From: Alitta virens
Lineage: Eukaryota; Annelida; Polychaeta; Phyllodocida; Nereididae
Assembly: GCA_932294295.1 (NCBI GenBank)
Contig: OW028574.1
Span: 14,332,215-14,396,214 of the forward strand
DNA: 64,000 nt
Direction of reading: 5' to 3'
Part shown: piece by piece, positions 39,001-51,000 of the stretch
How positions within the stretch are numbered: the first letter of the stretch is position 1
Layout of the letters: the number at the start of each line of letters is the position of its first letter
Notes under the pieces: model-generated
Databases searched by the model: none
Seen by the model: only the letters and a program-made list of their open reading frames with translations
What the model was told of the DNA's origin: nothing
Position numbers and translations under genes: made by a program

Positions 39001-42000
39001 TTTAACCTAAAAGAAGCGGAGGAAATTTGGATGAATAATCAATAGAAGTGGAGGGTGTGACATGAACGACAATAAAGCTAAATGATTGCGTTAGTTTTCA
39101 CCTTCTACCACACAAGGACACCTTCTATACAATCTCTGCACCATAATGGCATTGCTCTTAACCCTGCTGTGTCACCAGTTCCCGATAACCTTCGTCAGTA
39201 CACCATTAACCCTTTGTTCCTGATAGGCACCAAAATGTCCTCTTCGAGATTTTAGGCCCATGCTGATTCCATAGCAAATATGAAACATGCTTGCCTACCA
39301 AATTTTCCCAAGCCAATAATCATATCATTTTTGTAAAAAGATAGCTAAATAATTAAAGTCTCCAAGTAATCTTCAAGTCTGTAGATCATTCCACCTACTC
39401 AAAGGGTAGTCATGGCAAACTGAGGAAACAATTTCTAAAAATCCTGCAATGTTGACAGCAAAACACCTCATGCAAAATATTGGGATAAAAAATGTTACAA
39501 GGCAATAAACATCACATAAAAAAACCAAAAGCCAGCTACAAAAGGCAAGACACGGGAGGCAGTGTATTAGAAAGGGAAATAGATAGATGGACCCCGGATA
39601 TGGGGTACCTTGACAATGGGAGGAGGCGCAGCTCCTGGTGGACCGGTCTTGAAGTGGGGTATCTCCCCCATGGGTGTGCCACTAGCACTTCTCAAGACGT
39701 TGGTTCGGACCAGGCTAGCACTGATGGTATTGGTGGCAGGGCCTGGTTCTTGGAAGGGTTTTTTGTCAGTGTAGTCAGCTAAGGCGGCCATGGTGGCAAA
39801 GGACACACTTCGCGATTGTCCCCCTCCTTGCTCCGGCACGACACCTGGCTGCATGAAGCCTTGAGGCAGATAAGGAATTGCCAGCCCTGGTCCTACCACA
39901 AATCCACCACCAATCTGTACAAATATATCAAAAAGCAGCCAAAATAAACACTTCACTCAACAGAACAAAATGAAATACAAGCCTCCAGCCACTCTCACTT
40001 GTTGCCTAACTACCTTTCATTAGCACCTTTATAGAAGTAAACTTCAGTTATACAATAGGAAAAGATTTACACCTTTTAAAAGCAGGGCAATACCTTTTGT
40101 TGAAAAAAATACCAGACTATATATATATAATTTCAAAGTGTTAAATTCCACTTTCAAATCAGTCAGACTAGCAGGGTTAATCGAAAATAACAATATCAAA
40201 TATAAGGATAAATACTAAACAAGTCAATAAAAAATAAAGTAGCCTTGTTAGAGATTAAACAACGTGTGACTAATGCAGAATCTACAAAATGCACAATTCA
40301 TACCAAAGGTTAAGTCATGCACAATTCATATCAGTTTCTGTAAATGCCACCGGCCGTGGACTGGACAGACAGGTTACTAAGTCAATGACAAAAATGAGTT
40401 CCATATAATCGATAAACGAGACACAAATGTCAGTAATAGGTCAACAAAAGTGACTTGTCATCATCTGCAATTACACATGAAATCACAAACACGTATAACC
40501 AGACATAACAATGGCATCCTCCCACCCAGAGTTAGGTATGTCCTACTGAGAATGGAAGACCAAAGAGGACCTTAGTAAAACTCAGTTTGATTAGGTTCCA
40601 AATAGGACCAAGACGAGAGGTAACATTAAATGGTACCTGTTCAAGGACTTAAGTTCTCAAGTTACAGCAATATTTCATTAATAAGAACAATCGATGTCAA
40701 CTACAAGAGCAAAGCCAAACTAACATTTCTACATTGACTGACTTAGTGTACACTGAGCTAGTCATTTTTTAAATGTGAAGGAAGCAAACACCTATAAAAT
40801 GTTGCTATTCTGAGACAGTCTTACAGCTACAAGTAACAGACTAACTCGATTTCTTAGACAGCCAGCTAACCAGCTGCAATCGTCTACGAGCCAATGGCTG
40901 CCCTAGAGGGACACAAGTATATGTGTGTTAGTGACATATTTGCTTAACAAGCTGACACTGTGCCAGACATACGTGATGTAAAGGAAAGCCATTTCCTCTC
41001 CCCTATTTTGAGATGTCTTTTAAAGGAAGCCCATGAAAGACAAGATCGAGACCACAAGTTGATTTACTTCACCCGGCAAATGGAGAAATCTCAGGGTCGA
41101 GCACATCCTCAGTCAAATACACAAGAGAAATGGATTGGGAAATGCCAAGGTCTAGTAGTAATGTATTATCCAAAGAGCCACAGAATGAATCCTAGATGAT
41201 CATACACATAAATGGTTGAACAGAAGACCACAAAGCTTTATATAACAACACTATTCTTGTAAAAGCCACATTTATTCACAACTTATGCAATATTAGCCTC
41301 AATAGATGGTAAAAGTAGTACACTGCTAATACTTTAAAAATTACATTTCTCCTCTGGCAACATATTCTTTTCAAATCTCAGATTGTTGCTCACACTTTGT
41401 CAAATTTATCACACTCTTCAATATCCCCAGTTTACAATTGTTTTATCACACCTTATTCCTTGTTGATCACATCATTTTCAGTGTTGATCACACCATTATA
41501 ATGTTACCAATTACAAACTAATCACCCATCTTGATCCTACTTCATATCCATATCTGCAACACATCAATATACGAGATTTTGTGTTGTTACAGGGCACTAC
41601 TTTGGCCCATTCAATTAGATGGGCTGATTGGCCCACTGCTCCAATGATCACTTATCACGGCTATCTTAGAGATTACTGACAATGTGCCCTATTCTTAGCT
41701 TTACAATCACCATGAATAGGACAGATTGTGCATTTACAGATAATGGCTGAAAGATAAAGCCTAATCAGAGCCTTAAAAATAACAGCATAATCACAAAGAA
41801 TAAGATCTAGCATTCAGAAGATTGGATTCGTCCTAATAACCCTAATTACTGTATCAGATTACTTCATTAGATAAAACTACGCAGGTCTGACAATATTATC
41901 ATTCATATTCTGTCCAATACAATTAGACTGAGCAAGCCAGTGAACAAATCCAGGCGAGTAGACAATTATTCTGCAGGGAAATCTGATCGGGATGAACCAG

Positions 42001-45000
42001 AAGAAGACCCAAGAGGTTTTTCGCATGATATGATCAACAAGGGAGACAGCAGATGCAGACAGATAGACACCCTGAGTCATACCATCGTCTGGCATTGCTC
42101 ACTATTGCATGGATAAGTAGACCGTCAAGCATTCCTGATGGCTAAGACATGACTTTCCGAGTTCGGAGTGGGCACTCTGCCAGCTGATTGACCACACAGA
42201 ATCAGCGGATTAAAGCATCATTATTAGTTAATAAGCTCTATGATGTCATCACATCGCCCGTTGTCCTGTGCCCTATTTCTCAATCACAGATAACTCTGCG
42301 AGCTTGCCATGCTTCATATTAATAACATGACTTGTAAAGATATTTCCACGAATAAAGAAATATTCTTTTTGTTTAAAATTTTGTGACAAATGTGTGTTTA
42401 TACTGGTCATAATGTGCATATTACACATGGTATTCCACAAATGGAAGTAATTCATTATAATATATAATTATACACTTATCAACAAACATATCCAGATAAA
42501 GTCCGAGTCAGATAGAGTCGAACGACTCCTCTCAAATATCATCTATTACTGAATATACAAAAACTAAATAGAAATCTGTTTATGTCTAGTACTTCAGGAG
42601 CAAGCAAAGGGACATCTATTACAAGAATGCTTTAAGAAGCATTTTCATTTTTCAATCCTTTTCATCTTCTTTTATTTCTCTTAAATTTAAAAGGCTCTGA
42701 TAGCAGCAGCAAAATCTCTGTCAACCGAACAAAAGCATTGCACTGGATTGATGTCCTTGTCAGCAAATCTCTGCCTTCCTCTGCAATTCCTTTCTTCAAT
42801 GATATTTCATTCCTGCAAACACATCTAGTCTTAGTGGGAGACAAAACTGCTTACTATGAAGAACAACCCTCAAAAATGCATTGTATGCCTATCTCAAATA
42901 TTTTCACACCTACATGCGTCTTAAATAGCTTGAACAACAATAATTCGATCATTTAAATGCACTACATCACATTCTACAATATTGTGAATATGAATTAAAT
43001 TTGAAAAGCCTTTGATCCTGATATTAAAAATGTGTACATTATTCAACAAATATCACTCTTAAAATTTTCTTTTTCTAATGTTCACCTTCTTAATTCATAA
43101 AGACCATAACATACTGCACAAGATATTTTATGAAAGACCTTTGGTTCTTACACTGAAATTGACATTACAAGTAGCATCCAACAGGTTGTTTCCGGTTAGG
43201 GCAGCTACATTAGACCGTAGGAATACATTAGTGTTATGGATGAGGCTGAGTCTACAGTGTACTTGTTGGATCTTGTCAATCTCCAGACTCCTCTGCAGCA
43301 CTCTTGGGCCAAGAGAGAGTCAGAAATATCACGCAATGAATAACCAATTAGATTAACCACTCATCCTAGAAAGAGAAGTGCCATCCTAGCACTACATTCC
43401 AAGGCATTATGTGAGTGGCTAAGCAAGGTAATTGCAATGAATAACAATGCAAACAGCATCCCACGACATCTTCAGCATCCTTGAATAGAAGCACTGAGAC
43501 ATCAAGGACAGGTCTCGTTGCATACTAAACAAAATACAGAGACAATGGGTAGAAAAATCTGAAAGTGAAGCATAGAAATCCTTTTCCCTCCCAAATAAAC
43601 CAGGAAACTCTGCCCATTATAATCATTACGATATTGGAAGTGCAGCCCTCTGACATAAGCTTTTCTGCTCGCTGAGGATTGAACGATAACATAGAATCTA
43701 ACCTTGAACAGTAAGAAAGGCTGGTGCCTTAACCATTAGGCCTCCAAACTTAACCCTAACCTTGGACAGGAAAGAGTGATAAACAGGTCCACAACAGTAA
43801 GCACCAGACGAGAGGGATTTTGTGAAAACAATATGAAATAGGGCAACAGAAAATGACCCTAAATGTACATAATATACCTGAGTTGGTGCCACCAACTTGG
43901 TAGGCAAAGTTTGTAGAATCAGCCATTCATTGTTATTCATGTTCAACAACAGCATTTCCCCCAACACTCTTATATCTAATGAACTACAAAATGGGTCTGA
44001 GGCTGGACGGGAAACCATACCAGACAAGCCATCCCAGAGACCATGATGTTATTTTTCCATTAAAAATTGATATGGCAGCAACGTAAATGATAACCAACAA
44101 ACCTGGAATTTGGAGTGTACCAAATATAACGGCCATTTTACACGATACAAATACACTGTACTTTTCAATTGTTGAAAGTTTTTCATGTCATATCACTTAC
44201 CAAAAGCTGCCTTTCCTGACATTGTCTCTGATTCCGCAGCTTTGACAACAAACAACAAAGCGGAGAGTGCATGATATGGCGATACAGGGCTCCCATCTAA
44301 GATGTTATCAGAAAGGTTTACGTGGCAGAAGATGGATGGACATCGATCTGACCACTGTCCGGTCTGGAGTCATTACTCCTTCTTTTGAAGGTTGTTTAGT
44401 CCTCATAGCGAAGCAACAGTACTTAGAGCATAACATCATATCATAAAATGTTCTAAATGTAGTTTCAATATTGCATGGAGATTAAACATATAAGAGAGAT
44501 TCCGAAATATTCAGACAATAGCCACATCACAGCTCTGATTTATGTCCCAGGTAACTTGATAACTCCTGCAATCCGGTGTGCCCCGAAGCACAATAGAGAC
44601 CACATGATGTTGTCAGGTCCAATGAAATCCGAGGCAAAAAAGAGCAGAGCTCAGAGCAGGAGACTTGTGACTGCATTCAAATGGAGCTCAACAGGTTGAC
44701 AGTTTATCCAAGAAGTGGCTTTCTCCTGGGAGTAAGAGGTTGGACACTCCGATGAGAAGTGATTCATCTAACTTTGCTGGCTTGATGGATGTCTGTGGTC
44801 TGCATCCCACTGCTCCTACTGCTGCTGCTGCTGCTGTTGCTGTGGGCTCACCACTCATCTCTGATAATCCATCCACCCAGAGACTGCGTCTGCACACACC
44901 ACTACGTGGTCTGGCTCTTCCCTGGTCCCTTGTTGGGAGCAACGCACCGCAACACAACACTCCATCAACACTTCTCGGCTGTGTCTAATGGCTCTCTTCT

Positions 45001-48000
45001 CTCCATGCCTCTGTTGCTGTCATAATCAATACCAGAAGAAGAAGAAAAATCTTCTGATCAGTACAATCTAATCTCAACAGCCTCAAACTGTATCATTTCC
45101 AAGCAGAGTGATCAAATGAGATTGTCTGGCTTTTCCTCCATCCAAAAGTGACATGGTCTGTCAACTCACATAAGATGGCAATCATAGCCAGGATGGGCAC
45201 ACAAACTAACCAATTATCAAATAGGTTTATGTGCTGTTGTTTTTGTTAGCAATGTTCCAGTATGCATCGCAATCCTTAGTAATTAAGAGTGTTTAAAATC
45301 ACAGGCACAGACAAACGTGTCATGAATAAATGAAGCAATATTAGCACTTCTTACAAACAGCCTAAAGAGACTGAGTCATCCTCATCCATAGTATTGACAA
45401 TACTGAAGTGTCTCTTCCGAAATTGAAAACATCTAGCTCCCAGCAGCCAGATATCTCCACAGCAAGAATGATGGCAGCAAATGATGATGGGGACAGCCAA
45501 TGATTTAAAGTAGAGATGACTTCACTTGTAGGATCATTAGCTCACACAGCACTGCACACAGAGCTTCACAAATGGGCTGTCTGGGTCCACATCAAGCAGG
45601 CAGCTGACCATGCTCGCCTTCATTGACCAATCTAACCACGTTTGTCTCCCTGCAATAGCATCCAACTAATGCTACAAACAGCTTTGGGGTCAGGCTACCC
45701 CAAGTTTGTCAATTGTAGCCTTCACACTCCGGCCTAAGGTCAAACTAATTTTAATTTTAATACATCACTTCGTCAAAACATAAAGATCAAACTACTTTGA
45801 ATTTAATACTGTAATACCGTAACGGAGTGTATTATCGACAGGGCGGGTATTATCAACACTCACATTAAAATGGTAACAATTTTGTTTACCAGCTAATTTA
45901 AGTGTCAATAATACCCGCCCTGTCATTAACACCCTCCGTTACGGTACATAAATTCGACAAAACATTATTGACTAGACTTAGACTATCTCTTATCAAATGT
46001 TATTATGCATTAGTTCCTCTCTTATAAGTAATGTTGTACACTGTTGATGAAACTAGGCTTGACGGTTTGCATTAAATTATATATATAAATTAGTTATCGG
46101 GTATTTGGCAATAAGAATAATCACCATGAACTGATCCAATTCACAGCAGAGACCATTACTACAGATTATTTAATACAAGTCCATAAAGAAAGTGCGCCCT
46201 AACATCCAATACTTGTATTACAGGCAAGCTTTAATTAAACAAAACTTTGCCATGATTACTTAATCCATCCTAGGCTGCAAAAGATGCACCAAACTATTCA
46301 TCCCTTGACAGGCAATTACTTGATTAAGTCTGGGACGTAGCACAACCACTGATTAATTAAATGTGTAACTGCTGCAAGTACAATGAATTAGTTTTTGCTG
46401 TTCCAAATCAGTAAAATGTACAACAAAGCACTTGCCCAGGAAGCCTAGTCCAGTCTGAAATATTGCATAACCAACTTACGGTTCCTGTAACCTAACAGTT
46501 TTTAACACTATAGTACCAGCACAAAGGGTGCGGATCAAATAGAAAATGTACAAATACCACACCATACATTTATTTCCAATGCATTAAAACAGTTGCATTC
46601 CGCAGCAAGGCATCCAGCTGCATCAGTAGTGTCAAAAAGGTATGCAACAATTGGCAGTAATTCTCAGAAACGACAAACAAAAGGTTTAAAAAATTCATAC
46701 ATTGATAAAAAAAAAGCAGCAGTAGAAATGGAGACAAACTGCAACACGAGAGAAAATAATGACTGAGGAAGGCAGCGGAAGAGAATGAGGAGAGTCTAAA
46801 TGGCAGCCGAAGAGTGTGCAGACATGAAACATCGATCAACAATACAATAAGAGAGCATCAGATGGCTAACGCACTAGCTTCCCGAAGATTCCTTCATCTA
46901 TCTTATGAAGTTTGCATCCCAAGGCTTTGAAAACATTGCTAATAATACTAACACAGTTTAGGAAGCCTTTTTTTTTTTTTTTGATACTTCTACAAGACAA
47001 CATTTGTCACCAGTGAGCTTTTGCCCAACTTTTTCGCTTTTTACTTTCATACAACACATTATGTTATGACAATTTGATTACATAGTTAAACATTTTTATT
47101 GAGCACTGCATAGCATTTCAGTTAGCTGTATGCATTCATTCCCAAGGCCCACATGCACTCAGTGGGATCTTAGTTACTGAAACAAACACCAGGAGATATA
47201 CACCAGGACGCCATCTTGTGGATATCACAATGGAAGCCATCAATCACAGAACAAGTGGTTCTTAGTTCTTAAACACTATTTCAGTGTTTAGCGTCTTAAT
47301 CCTACCACAACGCTACATGCTAACCAAATCATGGATTACAAGTAGTAGTAATAATGAAAAAGTATACTAAACTTCCATAGGAGTGATGGGTAAAAGTACA
47401 ACAGATTCCCCTAAACAAAAACATGAACCAGAGTTAATAGCAAATGCAGTGACTGCAAGCAACACAGAGCACTTTTCATCTCCTTCTCCTGAAGTTTTGA
47501 TTTCTACATAATCAAACTATTACGGACCAGCGTTGGGTTTTCCTGGTATCATGCTGCAAAATGATTTTTTTCTTTACAAAAAGGGTGACAATGGAAAACA
47601 GAAATAATTCAAGACTGAGGAAATGTGACACAGAAAATATATTGCATCCATAAATCAGGTAATGACAATAATAGACTAGTGAAGGTATTGGGTGAAAAGG
47701 TTGAATCTTTGTGGACAAAAAACAAGATAAATTCATTGAGAAAAAGAGACTTTGAAATGTACTCACGACTGTCTGGAACGGACTTTGCATTGCCGATAAT
47801 GTTAAGAAAGGGTTCTGGAATGGGTTGACCATCATGCCTTGGTTTGTATAAATGCCTGAAGTGCCAGGTGTTCCCGGTTGATTGAGTCCTTGCAATGTTA
47901 CAGAAGGCTGCATGCCCTGGATGGCAGATGCCAGAGATGCAGCAACAGCCGCTACATTGGGTTGCAGACTATTGAACTGGAAAAATGCAAGAAATGGATA

Positions 48001-51000
48001 ATGTTTATGAATTGCAATATTTATAAACAAAGTCACAATCTGGAATAGTCCATACTATACTCCATATATACTCCATATATTTTGACAAGCAAAACCTAGA
48101 CATGCTTCACATTTACTCAAAAATGCTTTTAGCACTTACATATTCAGAACGTTATACACTAGAACATCTATTAACGCTACTATTGATTGTAGGCTAAAGG
48201 GGCTGGAAAACATAATTTCAGCAAAGGTCTAAATAATTATATGAATAGCACAAATTTTAATGGCCGTATAAAGCTGGCCTTACTAATGAGGTGGCCATAA
48301 GGTAAGATTATTGTATACATTGTAACATTCACTTTACGTCCTACTCACCATTTGTGCTTGGGTCATCATTCCAGGGAACAACTGCGACTGACTGGGATCT
48401 GAAATGACTGATTGAAGTGACCCAGCAGGCTCCATGCTTCCAGTTCCAAAAGAACTTACAAATCCGCTGTCATAGGTGCCACCTGTGGTAAATAACAACA
48501 AGTCTCCTCTTAACAATGCCAAGTAATAGCAATCTAAACAGGCTATTATTCACAGACCATCTGGCCTTAGCATCAAACGAGGCCAGTCTCAGAGACCAAG
48601 CCCAGACTAACAAATAGTTGACCTACTCGTGCACAAGTGCAATGTATTTAGTAAATGTTTTATTTTGTGTACTCCTACTGTTTTTCAGTTGGGAATTTTA
48701 CCTGTATTTTCAAATCCGCCAAATGAGGTGTGGGTTGGGTGAGTGCTTGGTTGTCCAGCCATAGCTTGTACCATTGCTTGAGTTAAACCCAGACCCAGCA
48801 TAGACTGGGAGTGAGCATTGGCTATGTTGCCAGGTATGGTGCTAGCCACATTCGGTGGGCCCATCGGTTGCTGAGCTTCACTTGTTTTCCTCTCACGTTC
48901 CCTTTTCACCTGTGCCACTCGTTCCCTCATCAGTCGAACGATGATTTTTAAATCCTCTTCACCTGCGAATCCCGACTTCACCTGGAAGATAAATTGAGGA
49001 TTAATCCAGAAGTTAATACACCATAGGCCAATGATAAAGGTAAGCATTTGCAGCATTTTGTTCATTCACTCCTTCATCTCGACACTATGACACTTTTCAC
49101 GTTTCAGCAGTTAAGACGATGAACTACTTTTCACGTTTCAGCAGTTAAGACGATGAACTAACACAGAATAATGTATTACATAATTCATCTATGTCTTTGC
49201 AAAAAATTATAAATTGCTAATGCTAGTTCTGATGAATGAAACATCTCCAAAAGATTTCCCCGGCTTCCAAAAACTATTGTAATTCAGCTGAAGAAATTAG
49301 AACATTAAATAACATGAAAAGAGAGAACAATCAAATTACCATGTCTTGCGCTACTTCTTCAGGATTGTCTTTGTCAACATTATAATCAAATTGGATGGCT
49401 TCATTTTCTTTTGTTTTTCTCTTTTTCGGATCCAATATCCTGAGACGTAGCTGAATGACTCCTTTGTCATCCGGGTCTGCTTCTCCTTCTTTGACTAGCT
49501 CCACACGTATTCCTGTGTCATCGAGGAAGAAGTCGTGTTGCAGCAAATGCTTCACAGTGTATCTGTTGTTAAAAATGATATTCAAATAATAGGTTAATCA
49601 TAATATATTCAGGACATGCCACATGTTGCATTACATAGAATCCAACAATACAACCAAGATATGCCATTCCAATTCATTTTTTATTTAATGAAATTAATTT
49701 GCTCATTCTCTCGCAAAAGAAAAACAAAAGGCATTTGAGGCTGAAATTTTAGATAAATTAATTAAATGCCTGGCTTGTTCTTCAGTTATATCACATCCAA
49801 GATCATTTGCAATACTGCTCAATATCGAATTAAAAAGTAATTTTGTGCATTAACCACAAAGATACAACTCTGAATAAACCCTTTGTCAATTATCTGCACC
49901 AATGATATTATCTGCATCAGTCATTAATTATTCTCCCATTCTTATATTTCAGACCACGAACCTTTCATCCTTGTTGGTCTTGGTGCATCCGTCAATGATT
50001 TCCTTGATGTCCAAGCTTTCGATTTTGCCAAAGCTTTCAGGTCTCACACCCTGTGAAAAGCAAAAATCCACAATGTTTAAAAAAAAATGTTCTTGATCAG
50101 TTTCTAGAAAAATATTAACTGTCCATCAAAACAGCCAAAAGTCATGTTTCGCAACATAAAACTTCCAAGGACATAAACATACATTAGGACCTGTGACAGT
50201 GTATTACTTTTAGAATGGATTGCACTAATCACATTAACATTTTCCCATGACCATGAAGACCAAAACTTCTCATTTATAACCAAGAAAAAACAGGCTTTAA
50301 AATGTATCTATTAAATTATTAACTTTTGCAATAGATAAATTGGATTAAACATAACCAATAAATCAGTAAAAGACAACATGGCAAATATGTGTCATAAAGA
50401 TGACACATTAAAAGCAATATTTACTACAGTTTTACTTACACTAGTAACTCGTCGGTATATCTGTGCAGCATTGTGACATTCTTTATAAGGGTATTCCGAG
50501 GTGGCCATCTCTAACATACACATTCCAAAAGCATAAGCATCTACTGCTTCGTCATAATGTTCTTCGTACATTTCTGGAGCCATGAATTCAGGAGTTCCTG
50601 CAAACAGAAGAACAAAATTAAACCAGGTCATTTTTTCAATCAGCAAACATTCGAAACTTTACCACACCTGCACTAAAACAGTTACCACTGGGATTTTAAT
50701 TCGCAGATATTATATCAAATTATGAATAGCCCATCGTTTTGACATTGACAATAATGTACAGTCTTAACTCAGCAATGCTTGGTGTTATTTCGAGAGGTAA
50801 ACCGACAATAGATTGATATCATAAAAAGACTACAAATCAAATTGCTACTCACCAATTACACTTTTTGCGAAAGACTTGTTCTTGAGAGTAGCAAGGCCCA
50901 GATCGCCAATCTTTACAGATCCAGTGGTTCCAGTGATGAAAATGTTGTCGCATTTCAGATCTCGATGAATAACAGGAGGAGATCTTGTGTGTAGGAAGTA

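Larger units (their letters stand above)
39915..47766 (-). other. WNK intron between exons H and I (7.85 kb)
   Basis: Longest fully contained intron. It holds a palindromic miniature element (45815-45946), a tRNA-like relic (43690-43745), a CTG-rich run (about 44818-44840) and a T-run near 46971. No further exon could be supported, although alternative exons between phase-0 neighbours cannot be excluded. Confidence 0.7.

Noticed and set aside
44688..44960. 90-codon minus-strand frame in WNK intron H/I with an Ala run
   Set aside because: The Ala run is a reading of the CTG-type repeat, and no convincing acceptor/donor pair joins it in phase to exons H and I.
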